64,000 nucleotides of DNA, from contig JAOAPN010000003.1 of the NCBI GenBank assembly GCA_025462885.1, forward strand, positions 124,001 to 188,000. Reading direction: 5' to 3'. The translations under genes and the position numbers were made by a program. This DNA comes from Acidobacteriaceae bacterium (lineage in GTDB: Bacteria > Acidobacteriota > Terriglobia > Terriglobales > Acidobacteriaceae). Positions 45,573-54,910 of the stretch are shown piece by piece (position 1 is the stretch's first letter; each line of letters opens with the position of its first letter). Below the pieces are notes generated by a model. It was not told the origin of the DNA. It did no database searches and saw only the letters and a list, made by a program, of their open reading frames with translations.

Positions 45573-46208
45573 TTATGCGATTGCCGATTTCGGCGCTTCC
45601 CAGAATTCTTTGTTGTGCCTGGCTTCGTAGGCGTCGAGTTCGGACTCGTGGCGCAGGGTCAGGCCGATGTCGTCGAGGCCGTTGATGAGGCAGTATTTGC
45701 GGAAGGGATCGATGTCGAAGTGGGCGCTGAAGCCCTGGTTGTCGGTGACGGTCTGGTCGACGAGGGAGATGGTGATCTGGTGCTTCGGATCGGCAGTGCT
45801 GCGCTCGAGGAGGGTCTGGACCTCTTCTTCGGTGAGGCGGGCGAGGACGATGCCGTTCTTGCCGGCGTTGGAGTAGAAGATGTCGGCGAAGGTGGGGGCG
45901 ATGACGGCGCGGAAGCCGTACTGAAAGATGGCCCAGGCGGCGTGCTCGCGGGAGCTGCCACAGCCGAAGTTCTTTTCGGCGATGAGGATCTCGGCACCCT
46001 GGTACTCGGGCTTGTTGAGCACGAAGTCAGGGTTGGGCTGGCCGGAGGCGGGGCCCTCCTGGATGCGGCGCCAGTCGTAGAAGAGGAAGTCACCGTAGCC
46101 GGTGCGCTCGATGCGCTTGAGGAATTGCTTCGGGATGATCTGGTCCGTGTCGATGTTCGGCAACGGGAGCGGTGCGGCGGTGGAGGTGAGGGTGATGACG
46201 GGTTGCAT
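45573..46208 (-). CDS. leuD: 3-isopropylmalate dehydratase small subunit
   Basis: 211 residues with the swivel-domain motifs LPLPNIDTDQIIPKQFLK, NFGCGSSREHAAWA and the loop FADIFYSNAGKNGIV. It forms the isomerase with LeuC that converts 2- to 3-isopropylmalate. It lies 78 bp after leuC; that gap holds a broken run of the GTTGTGA heptamer. The Rmf-like gene starts 18 bp downstream. Confidence 0.96.
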   Translation of the reverse strand: MQPVITLTSTAAPLPLPNIDTDQIIPKQFLKRIERTGYGDFLFYDWRRIQEGPASGQPNPDFVLNKPEYQGAEILIAEKNFGCGSSREHAAWAIFQYGFRAVIAPTFADIFYSNAGKNGIVLARLTEEEVQTLLERSTADPKHQITISLVDQTVTDNQGFSAHFDIDPFRKYCLINGLDDIGLTLRHESELDAYEARHNKEFWEAPKSAIA

Positions 46209-46286
46209 AGGGTTCCTTCGGAACAGTTGTGAGTTGTGAGTTGGTAGTTGTGAGTTACGGCAACTACAACGGCAACGAGTAACGCG

Positions 46287-47803
<1,517 letters not shown>

Positions 47804-47807
<4 letters not shown>

Positions 47808-48556
47808 TGGTTTGATCCGGTCGTAGGTTGCTGGGTGCTCGTGGGGGTGGATGGGGTCGCGATTGCGGGCTTCGACTGGGTGAATGCGGGTACGCCGACG
47901 GTAGCTGGGGAGACCTGGTGCGGGGTGCCGTTCGGGTCGACCAGGACGGCGTTGGTGATGTGAGGAATGGCGACGCTGCCGGAGGAGGGCTGGCCGCTCC
48001 AGCGGGCGATGGCGTTCTTGAGCGCGGGCGGGATGCGGTTGCCTTCTACCTCTGATTCGCCGGGGTTCAGGGCGCGATTGGAGAAGAGCCAGAGGGTGTA
48101 CTCGGCACCGGACTGGTCGGGGGTCTTGTTCTCTTTGACCCAGTCGATGGCTACGAAGGCGACGAGCGGATGCGCGGTTCCCAAGTCGATGAAGACCAGG
48201 CCGCGCGCCGGACAGAAGGCCTTGACGCAGCCGTCGGCGGAGAGGTAACGGTTGTCGTCGAGCACGACTTGATTGGGGACTTCGAGGAACTCGAGGATGG
48301 TGTCGACGAGGGGCTCGTTGTCGTTCCAGAAGGTTTGAGGCGCGGTGAGGTGATCGCGGAGGAAGCCTTTGAAGCGTGGGTCGCGGATGAGCTCGTTCTG
48401 GCGGCCGTTGGGCGCGGGGTTTGCGAAGAGTGCGAGCCAGGTGACGTCTTCGCGGGTGTCCTTCTCTTTATGGGAGAGTTGGGGCATGTGGAACTGGGCG
48501 TGCGCCGTCGTCGCGGTGAGGAGGGTGATGGCGGCGAGTTGGAGGAAGTGGCGCAT
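47804..48556 (-). CDS. Secreted protein of unknown function within the leu genes
   Basis: 250 residues from ATG 48556; the longer frame to 48664 runs through repeat family D and is not credible. A signal peptide ([21 protein letters not shown]) leads to a globular domain with [37 protein letters not shown] and [22 protein letters not shown]. The C-terminus is Thr/Pro/Gln-rich and disordered. No family is recognised. It sits between leuB and leuC with a 4-base overlap onto leuC, an odd position for an exported protein. Confidence 0.75.
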
Positions 48557-48588
48557 GGGGTTATGGGTGATGTAAAAGCAAAGGCAAG

Positions 48589-48627
48589 AGCAAATACAGG
48601 GGTCCTTCACTTCGTTCAGGATGACGG
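48589..48627. repeat. 39-bp repeat, family D, copy 2
   Basis: Identical to 43565-43603 over 39 bp. It lies between leuB and the secreted-protein gene, just upstream of the latter's ATG, and creates a spurious N-terminal extension of that frame. Confidence 0.85.
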
Positions 48628-48670
48628 GCGTTTTGGGGTGATGACGGTGCTCGAGGTGCGGCAAAGAACG

Positions 48671-49777
48671 TTATACGGCGTGCATGGATTGGCGGCGGTC
48701 GATGCTTTCTACCAGGGCTTGATGGACCAGCTTGCCCATCTGGCTGGTGGTGACTACCTGATTGGTGGAACCGGTCTGCGCGATATCGGGGGTGCGGTAG
48801 CCGGCGTCGAGGACCTTGTGGACGGCGGTCTCGATGGCCTTGGCGTCCTGCTCGAGGTTGGCGGAGTGGCGGAGGACCATGGCTGCGGTGAGGATCGCGC
48901 CGAGGGGGTTGGCCTTGCCCGTTCCAGCGATATCGGGCGCGGAGCCGTGGACCGGCTCATAGAGGTTGACTGCGCCGCCGATGGTGGCCGAGGGGAGCAT
49001 GCCAAGGGAGCCGGTGATGACGCCGGACTCGTCGGAGAGGATGTCGCCGAAGAGGTTCTCGGTGAGGACGACGTCGAAGTTGCGCGGGATGTTCATCAGG
49101 TGCATGGCCATCGAATCGACGAGCTGATGCTCGAGGGTGACGGTGGGGTAGTCCTTGGCTACTTCGGTGACGGTGGCGCGCCAGAGCTGCGAGACTTCGA
49201 GGACGTTGGCCTTGTCGACGGAGGTCACCTTTCGCTTGCGTTTTGCGGCGAGTTCGAAGGCTACGCGGGCTACGCGGGTGACCTCGGACTTGGTGTAGCG
49301 CATGGTGTTGATGGCTTCGTCGGTGTCCTTGTTCCACCAGCGGGGCTGGCCGAAGTAGAGGCCGCCGAGGAGCTCGCGGACGAAGAGAATGTCGACGTCT
49401 TTTGTGACCTCGGGTCGCAGGGGAGAGCTGGCAGCGAGGGCCTTGAAGGCGAGCGATGGGCGGAGGTTCGCGAAGCCGCCGAGGGCCTGGCGGATCTGCA
49501 GCAGACCGGCTTCGGGACGCTTGTCGGGTGTGAGGGCGTTGAACTTGTTATCGCCGACGGCACCGAGGAGGACGGCATCGGATTCGAGCGCGAGATCGAG
49601 GGTGGCGGTGGGCAGTGGGGAGCCGTGGGCGGTGATCGCGACTCCGCCGAGCAGGCCGGGGGTGAAGGTGAAGTCGTGGCCGCCGAGTTCGGCAACCGCC
49701 TTGAGGATGTTGGTGGCTTCGCGGGTGACTTCGGGGCCGATGCCGTCGCCGGCGAGGACTGCAATCTTGAGGTTCAT
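48671..49777 (-). CDS. leuB: 3-isopropylmalate dehydrogenase
   Basis: 368 residues. The isocitrate/isopropylmalate dehydrogenase fold is complete: AVLAGDGIGPEV at the N-terminus, VRELLGGLYFGQPR for substrate binding, the metal-binding acids in ENLFGDILSDE, and EPVHGSAPDIAGTGKANP for the cofactor loop. It oxidises and decarboxylates 3-isopropylmalate with NAD+. It follows leuA by 127 bp, which hold a triple-hairpin element. Confidence 0.97.
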   Translation of the reverse strand: MNLKIAVLAGDGIGPEVTREATNILKAVAELGGHDFTFTPGLLGGVAITAHGSPLPTATLDLALESDAVLLGAVGDNKFNALTPDKRPEAGLLQIRQALGGFANLRPSLAFKALAASSPLRPEVTKDVDILFVRELLGGLYFGQPRWWNKDTDEAINTMRYTKSEVTRVARVAFELAAKRKRKVTSVDKANVLEVSQLWRATVTEVAKDYPTVTLEHQLVDSMAMHLMNIPRNFDVVLTENLFGDILSDESGVITGSLGMLPSATIGGAVNLYEPVHGSAPDIAGTGKANPLGAILTAAMVLRHSANLEQDAKAIETAVHKVLDAGYRTPDIAQTGSTNQVVTTSQMGKLVHQALVESIDRRQSMHAV

Positions 49778-49811
49778 CTGGGCTCTCTATGTTGCGGAGG
49801 TTCTATGTGTC

Positions 49812-49893
49812 GGGCCTTCTGCCCTCTTCAATCTGTGTTGGTTGTTTTCCTAGGCCTTCGACCTAGGCTGGTATGTTGTCGCGCCTTTGGCGC
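49812..49893. repeat. Triple-hairpin element, family B, copy 2
   Basis: GGGCCTTCTGCCC (49812-49824), CCTAGGCCTTCGACCTAGG (49849-49867), the linker CTGGTATGT, and GCGCCTTTGGCGC (49881-49893). It lies between leuA and leuB. The third hairpin keeps its pairing by a compensating change relative to copy 1 (GGGCC/GGCCC to GCGCC/GGCGC). Confidence 0.75.
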
Positions 49894-49904
49894 TTTGAAA
49901 GCTT

Positions 49905-51086
49905 TTAAGAGACGGTTGCGACGGCGGCTGTCTTGGCTGGTTGTAGCAGGCCGATCAGGTCCTGGTCGTAGATGGATTTCTTGCGGTCGGCGAGTTCGGT
50001 GAAGCGGGTGTAGACCTCGTCGAGCTGGTTGCGGTCGAGGGGATGGCCGAGTTTTTCGAGGCGGTCGGCGAGGGCGCGGCGGCCGGAGTGTTTGCCGAGG
50101 ACGAGGTTGGTGTTGCCGGCTCCGACGGAGGCGGGAGTCATGATCTCGTAGGTGAGCGGGTTGGCCATCATGCCGTGCTGGTGGATGCCGGACTCGTGCG
50201 CGAAGGCGTTGGCTCCGACGACGGCCTTGTTGGGTGAGCAGCCGAAGCTGATGACCTCGGCGAGCATCTGGCTGGTGGGGTAGAGTTGATCCATCTTGAT
50301 TTGGTTGGTGTAGGGGAACTTGTCGCGGCGGACCATGAGGGCGGCGGCGATCTCTTCGAGGGCGGCGTTGCCGGCGCGTTCGCCGATGCCGTTGATGGTG
50401 CACTCGACCTGGCGGGCTCCGCCTTCGATTCCGGCGAGAGAGTTAGCGACGGCCATGCCAAGGTCGTTGTGGCAGTGTGTGGAGAAAATGATGTTTTCAA
50501 TACCGGGAACACGGGCTCGGACCAGTTCGAAGAGTGCCTTGTACTCGGCTGGCGTGGTGTAGCCGACGGTGTCGGGGATGTTGATGGTGGTGGCTCCGGC
50601 CTGGACGGCTACGGTGACCATCTTGATGAGGAACTCATGGTCGGTACGGGTGCCGTCTTCGGTGGAGAACTCAACGTCGTTCGAGTAGGTACAGGCGAGG
50701 CGGACGGATTCGGCGGCTTGCTCGAGAGCCTGCTCGCGGGTGATGCGGAGCTTGTACTCGAGGTGGAGATCGGAAGAGGCGAGGAAGACGTGGATGCGGT
50801 TCGACGGCGCAGGCTCGACGGCGCGGGCGGCGGCTTCGATGTCCTCGCGCTTGCAGCGTGCTAGCGAGGCGATACGCGTGCCGCGAACCTCGCGAGCGAT
50901 GGCCTGGACGGCGGCGAAATCACCGTCGGAGGCGATGGCGAATCCGGCTTCGAGGACGTCGACGCCGAGGGCCGCGATCTGATGGGCCATGCGGAGTTTT
51001 TCCTCGTGGTGCATGGTGCAGCCGGGGGACTGTTCGCCGTCGCGGAGAGTGGTGTCGAAGAAGACGATCTGATTGGGGTTCGGCAT
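49905..51086 (-). CDS. leuA: 2-isopropylmalate synthase
   Basis: 393 residues from ATG 51086, giving MPNPNQIVFFDTTLRDGEQSPG. The frame opens at 51119, but that codon lies in the predicted -10 box, so 51086 is preferred. The HMGL-like TIM barrel has the metal motif HCHNDLGMA and GIGERAGNAALEE. The C-terminus ends soon after the linker (residue about 393), so the full leucine-binding regulatory domain of long LeuA (about 510 residues) is absent and normal feedback inhibition may be missing. It opens the BCAA cluster. Confidence 0.93.
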   Translation of the reverse strand: MPNPNQIVFFDTTLRDGEQSPGCTMHHEEKLRMAHQIAALGVDVLEAGFAIASDGDFAAVQAIAREVRGTRIASLARCKREDIEAAARAVEPAPSNRIHVFLASSDLHLEYKLRITREQALEQAAESVRLACTYSNDVEFSTEDGTRTDHEFLIKMVTVAVQAGATTINIPDTVGYTTPAEYKALFELVRARVPGIENIIFSTHCHNDLGMAVANSLAGIEGGARQVECTINGIGERAGNAALEEIAAALMVRRDKFPYTNQIKMDQLYPTSQMLAEVISFGCSPNKAVVGANAFAHESGIHQHGMMANPLTYEIMTPASVGAGNTNLVLGKHSGRRALADRLEKLGHPLDRNQLDEVYTRFTELADRKKSIYDQDLIGLLQPAKTAAVATVS

Positions 51087-51114
51087 AGGAATCGGTACCT
51101 TTGATCTGGCTTTT

Positions 51115-51143
51115 ATCATAACGCAGGCTTATGATGCGGTGAA
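51115..51143 (-). promoter_or_regulatory. leuA promoter overlapping a LysR-type operator
   Basis: On the minus strand, -35 TTCACC (51143-51138), 17-bp spacing and -10 TATGAT (51120-51115). The inverted repeat ATCATAA-N7-TTATGAT (51115-51135) contains T-N11-A (51119 to 51131), the LysR-type consensus. It covers the -10 box and lies in the divergent gap with the LysR gene. Confidence 0.6.
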
Positions 51144-51213
51144 CAAGTATCAGAACTTCTAATCAGGCTATATGGTTTCATGAGCCTAAGTCGTAACGCA
51201 ATCGAGGTGAGGG

Positions 51214-52137
51214 TTGGAACTGGTTCAGTTAGAGACGTTTCTGGCGGTTGCGGAGGAGCGCAGTTTTTCCCGGGCAGCAGCACGGCTTCATCGTACGCAG
51301 CCTGCGGTGAGTCAGGCAATCGCAAAACTGGAGCAGGAACTGGGGGAGGTGCTGTTCGAGCGGACGTCGCGGGACGGCACGCTGACCGACGCCGGTGAGG
51401 TGCTGCGCGAGTACGCGCTGAAGCTGATCAACCTGCGGACGGAGGCCTCGGGAGCGCTGACGGAGCTGCGGGAGTTGCATCGCGGGCGATTGAACCTAGC
51501 GGCGAATGAGTACACGTGTCTGTATCTGTTGCCGCTGTTGGATCAGTATCGGCGGCAGAATCCGCATATCAAGCTAGCGGTGCAGCGAGCGCTGGCGAGC
51601 CGGATCTCCGACGAGGTGCTGATGCATTCGGTCGAGATCGGAGTGCTGTCGTTTCGGCCGGACGATCCGCAGGTGAAGTCGGTGGTGGTGTACCGGGATG
51701 AGCTGGCGTTTGTGGTGAATCCGAGCCATCCGCTGGCGAAGGTGGGCGAGGTCTCGATCCGGCAGCTTGGAGGGCAGAATTTTATCGCCCATAATATCCC
51801 TTCGCCGCAGCGGCAGAAGGTGATTCAGACGTTCAACCGGCACAAGACACGGCTGCAGATGGGGGTGGAGCTGCCTTCGCTGGAGGCGATCAAGCGCTTT
51901 GTGGCGATGGGAAACGGAGTAGCGCTGGTGCCGGGATTGACGGTCAGTACGGAGCTGGAGAACGGGTCTCTGGTGCGGGTGAAGGTTCCGGAGTTGCAGA
52001 TGGAGCGCAAGTTACGCCTGGTCCATCGGCGGCAGGCGAGTCTTTCGCACGCGGCGGTGGCGTTTCTGAAGGTGGTAGAGGCGTATGCGGCGGAGCATGG
52101 AGATCCGTTCTGCTTCCAGGCGGAACGGGGCGTTTAG
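51214..52137 (+). CDS. LysR-type transcriptional regulator, divergent from leuA
   Basis: 307 residues from a TTG at 51214 with GAGGTGAGGG upstream; no ATG fits the conserved N-terminus (ELVQLETFLAVAEERSFSRAAARLHRTQPAVSQAIAKLEQELG). The winged helix (about 1-60) and linker helix lead to a two-lobed effector domain (about 90-295). It probably controls the BCAA cluster through the shared operator, possibly sensing an intermediate such as 2-isopropylmalate. The subgroup (CysL/CbbR-like) is not diagnostic. Confidence 0.93.
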   Translation: MELVQLETFLAVAEERSFSRAAARLHRTQPAVSQAIAKLEQELGEVLFERTSRDGTLTDAGEVLREYALKLINLRTEASGALTELRELHRGRLNLAANEYTCLYLLPLLDQYRRQNPHIKLAVQRALASRISDEVLMHSVEIGVLSFRPDDPQVKSVVVYRDELAFVVNPSHPLAKVGEVSIRQLGGQNFIAHNIPSPQRQKVIQTFNRHKTRLQMGVELPSLEAIKRFVAMGNGVALVPGLTVSTELENGSLVRVKVPELQMERKLRLVHRRQASLSHAAVAFLKVVEAYAAEHGDPFCFQAERGV

Positions 52138-52167
52138 AGCATTTCTCCTGGCTTCTCTGTGCAAGCA

Positions 52168-52183
52168 CGGGGAAATTGCCCCG
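52168..52183 (+). terminator. Hairpin after the LysR gene
   Basis: CGGGG-AAATTG-CCCCG forms 31 bp after the LysR stop. There is no T-run, so it is a weak terminator at best. Confidence 0.25.
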
Positions 52184-52352
52184 GGCTGGATTATTTCTGG
52201 ATGCGAAGAACATTCATGGGAAAGTCGCGTCTGTACCGGTAGCTTCTTGCGCCGATTCCGCCGTAGCAGGGCAGGGCGCGGAGGGTTGAATTCCGGGTTT
52301 GGATCGAAGATTGAATCCCGGAAAGCGCAAGCGGCGACAAGGAGAATCGGCG

Positions 52353-52841
52353 ATGGAATGGAATAGAAAAGCGATGTTCGGACAGTATGGGCGGGTGGTT
52401 TTGCTCGCGCTCTGTACAACGGTGCTGGCTGCGATTCCGATGCTGGCGCAGGACAATGTGCCTCCTCCCCAGGATGGTCCGGGGACGGGGCAGGACATGG
52501 GAGGCCGGATGGGGCGGGGCAATCCGGAGAAGATGGAAGAGCGGCAGTTGCAGATGATGACCAAGCAACTGAATCTCACCCCGGAACAGGTGACGCAGGT
52601 GAAGGGAATCTATGCGGATTCGGACACACAGATGAAGGCGCTGCGGGACGATACATCGACGGCACAGGCCGATAAGCGCGGCAAGATGCGATCGATCATG
52701 GAGGATCGACAGGCGAAGGTACGGGCGGTGCTGACGGACGATCAGAAGACGAAGCTGGATGCGATGCAGGCCAAGATGCGGGAGCGCCGGCAGGAGCGTC
52801 AGGATGGTGGGGGCGATGCGCTTTCCCCGCCGCCGCAGTAG
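52353..52841 (+). CDS. Spy/LTxxQ-like periplasmic protein
   Basis: 162 residues from ATG 52353 with AAGGAG 8 bases upstream; the frame opens at 52299. A signal peptide (VVLLALCTTVLAAIPMLAQ) leads to a glycine/methionine-rich stretch and a helical body with two LTxxQ-type motifs, LNLTPEQVTQVKGIY and VLTDDQKTKLDAM. This resembles Spy/CpxP/ZraP-type envelope chaperones. It is a second member of this type in the window, but no CpxR-type box was seen upstream. Confidence 0.83.
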   Translation: MEWNRKAMFGQYGRVVLLALCTTVLAAIPMLAQDNVPPPQDGPGTGQDMGGRMGRGNPEKMEERQLQMMTKQLNLTPEQVTQVKGIYADSDTQMKALRDDTSTAQADKRGKMRSIMEDRQAKVRAVLTDDQKTKLDAMQAKMRERRQERQDGGGDALSPPPQ

Positions 52842-53046
52842 GGAATCGGGAGGCGGAGTAATCGGCCGGAGCGAATCTGCTCCGGCCTTCTTGCGTGGGG
52901 ACCGCGCTCGAATCCGCCGCTACGGGTACAATAAAATTACCGACTTAGGGGTTTCCGCCTGGTCTTGCGACTGGCCCGGTGAACTGCAGCAATGCTGTGG
53001 GCCAGAGTCGAATGTATTGGACGAACTCGAAGGGGCTTAGCTAAGA

Positions 53047-53640
53047 ATGAAGAAGATGATTTTGTTGGGCGCGCTGGTACTGTCCGCGGCCGTAGGGCAA
53101 GCGCAGGAGAGCCGGCAGGATGTGAGTGTCAGCGCGATCGGCTTGTTTGGTCCCCAGGTGAATGGGAACTCGGTGAGACAGAATACGAGCTCCACGTATG
53201 GCTTTCTGGCCAGCTATCGCTACATGCTGACGCCGCGGAGTGCGTTGGAATTGAACTATTCGTTCGCCCAGAATCAGCAGAACTACTATACGAGCTTCCT
53301 GACCGGGCAGATCCATCAGCGTCAGCAGGAGCTCTCAGGTGCGTACGTCTATAACCTGAACTTCAAGAACTTCAGCCCGTTTCTCGAAGCCGGTGTCGGC
53401 GCACTGATCTTCACGCCGATCCGCGACTTTGCGACGACCTCGCTGGATACAAAGCAGAATACGAACATCGGCGCACTGTTCGGCGGCGGCGTAGCGTATG
53501 AGTTGAGCCCGAGCTTCGACATCCGCGCCGAGTACCGCGGATTCGTGGTGAAGGCTCCGAACTTCGGTCTGGACAGCTTCAAGACGAATCGCTACGAAGT
53601 CATATCGATGCCTTCGTTGGGCGTTGCCTATCATTTCTAG
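53047..53640 (+). CDS. Outer-membrane beta-barrel protein
   Basis: 197 residues. A signal peptide (MKKMILLGALVLSAAVGQAQ) is followed by alternating strands (SSTYGFLASYRYML, SALELNYSFAQ, LSGAYVYNLNF, FDIRAEYRGFV) and the terminal VAYHF with the C-terminal Phe needed for BAM insertion. This is an OmpA/OmpW-like eight-strand barrel. A strong terminator follows. The ligand is unknown. Confidence 0.87.
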   Translation: MKKMILLGALVLSAAVGQAQESRQDVSVSAIGLFGPQVNGNSVRQNTSSTYGFLASYRYMLTPRSALELNYSFAQNQQNYYTSFLTGQIHQRQQELSGAYVYNLNFKNFSPFLEAGVGALIFTPIRDFATTSLDTKQNTNIGALFGGGVAYELSPSFDIRAEYRGFVVKAPNFGLDSFKTNRYEVISMPSLGVAYHF

Positions 53641-53661
53641 TAAGTAGTGTTTGGCATAGGT

Positions 53662-53694
53662 AAAACCCCGGCTTGATGCCGGGGTTTTCTTTTT
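53662..53694 (+). terminator. Rho-independent terminator after the barrel gene
   Basis: AAAACCCCGGC (53662-53672), loop TTGAT, GCCGGGGTTTT (53678-53688) and CTTTTT. It lies 22 bp after the stop. Confidence 0.93.
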
Positions 53695-53743
53695 GTGGAG
53701 ATATAGGGGTGAGGCGCTTGTGAGTGCGTTGATAGCGGCCGCC

Positions 53744-53977
53744 GACGTCTTAGGGTGTATCGACCTATTCCGCTCTGGCGATTAGGTTAATTTGCCTGGG
53801 AGCTGCGGCGTGTTCGCGCGGGCCTTCAGCCCGCAATGGCTTTGTTGTTCCTAACCCAGGGTTTTTCCCTGGACTAGGGAATCGCGAGCTTTCAACCCGC
53901 AAAACTGCAGTACTCAGCCGTTCTAACCTCATCGCTCCAAGTACAAGTCAGGCCAATATGTCGATACGCCCGAGGTC
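53744..53977. repeat. 230-bp element with imperfect terminal inverted repeats, holding a degraded family B repeat
   Basis: The ends are GGGTGTATCGAC (53753-53764) and GTCGATACGCCC (53960-53971), 11 of 12 matching. A second nested pair is GCGATTAGGTT (53778-53788) and AACCTCATCGC (53925-53935), 10 of 11. Inside are GCGGGCCTTCAGCCCGC (53818-53834) and CCTAACCCAGGG/CCCTGGACTAGG (53850-53878), the family B hairpins. No gene lies inside. Confidence 0.6.
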
Positions 53978-54247
53978 TTTGTAGAGGTTCACAGGGACAG
54001 CAGCGCATCAGCCTCAACCTCCCAGATAGAGGTCAAAGTTGGGCAACAAACCAGCGTCGCTTAAATTTTTTTAGGGGTGTGGTCGGAAATTCGCGCTGCT
54101 TAAGTAGCGGTTGAACTGGCTTGTGGGTGAAGCGCGGAACACAAGCCAGAACATCAGACAGAATCCGTACTGTTGTAGAGAGAGGCGGAACGTAGACCTC
54201 GTCAGGGCTGCCCATGCAATTGAAAAAGGGGCCGAGGAGGGGTTGGT
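53978..54247. other. Gene-free stretch with further hairpins
   Basis: CTGGCTTGTG (54116-54125) pairs perfectly with CACAAGCCAG (54140-54149), and CGCTGCTTAAGTAGCG (54094-54109) is nearly palindromic. They lie beyond the stop of the minus-strand barrel gene and may end its transcript. The 95-codon frame crossing here is not convincing. Confidence 0.4.
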
Positions 54248-54793
54248 TTAGCGAATCCTGTAGGCTACGCCGATGGTCATGACCATCGGGCTCAGGGTAT
54301 GGGGGTTGAAGGTGGGCCATTGTTGATACTCAAAATCGAAGACGCGAATATTAATGTGGTGAGGCGCCTTGAAGTCGAGACCGCCGCCGAGCGCGTAGAC
54401 CCAGAAGCCTTCGTTGTGGTGCGGGCTGTTGTCGAACTGGAAGCTCATTACACCACGTCCTAGAAGTCCTTTGGCGTAGGGTGCAAAGCGGCCGCGATGG
54501 AACACGTAGCGCGGTCCGATGAGGTATGTGTCCTCGCCGACATCTCCTGGGGTGAAGACGCTGGCGTAGTGGACATCGCCTTCGATTCCGATGTGTTCGG
54601 TGAAGTCGAAGGTGCCGTAGAGTGTGGGACCCTTGTCGCCAGAGCGGCTGTAGTCGGGTCTGACGTAGGTGGCGCCAACGCCGATCTGCATGCCGCCGAT
54701 GCCTCCGGTTGCGGTGGGGACAGCCTGCGCGTGGACAAAGAGAGAGAGACCGAACATGCAAGCAAACCAGCTGAGTAGAGTTTGCCGTTTCAA
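54248..54793 (-). CDS. Outer-membrane beta-barrel protein
   Basis: 181 residues from a TTG at 54793 with AGGAGG six bases upstream, a strong reason for this start. A signal peptide (about 1-23, ending FVHAQ) precedes strands typical of a small OmpA-like barrel (MQIGVGATYVRPDYS, TLYGTFDFTEHIGIEGDVHYA, YLIGPRYVFHRGRFAPYAKGLLG), ending VAYRIR instead of an aromatic residue. The lipid or ligand is unknown. Confidence 0.82.
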   Translation of the reverse strand: MKRQTLLSWFACMFGLSLFVHAQAVPTATGGIGGMQIGVGATYVRPDYSRSGDKGPTLYGTFDFTEHIGIEGDVHYASVFTPGDVGEDTYLIGPRYVFHRGRFAPYAKGLLGRGVMSFQFDNSPHHNEGFWVYALGGGLDFKAPHHINIRVFDFEYQQWPTFNPHTLSPMVMTIGVAYRIR

Positions 54794-54910
54794 CTTGTAC
54801 CTCCTAATTCGTGGGCCCGTAGAGTAATTCGCCGACGGGGGGCGACAACTCGTGGTTGGGCAGTGACGGGCTCCAGATGGAGCCCGCTCAGGTCTTACGT
54901 ACGAATCGAG

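Noticed and set aside
48557..48664. N-terminal extension of the secreted protein upstream of 48556
   Set aside because: It is the translation of the 39-bp repeat and its flank; the signal peptide begins at 48556.
48170..50002. A 610-codon plus-strand frame antisense to leuB and neighbours
   Set aside because: Crosses two real genes and repeats and has no family resemblance.
51087..51119. leuA start at ATG 51119
   Set aside because: This codon lies inside the predicted -10 box and operator, and the conserved protein begins at 51086.
54033..54320. A 95-codon minus-strand frame
   Set aside because: Overlaps the end of the barrel gene in another frame and crosses hairpin-rich non-coding sequence.
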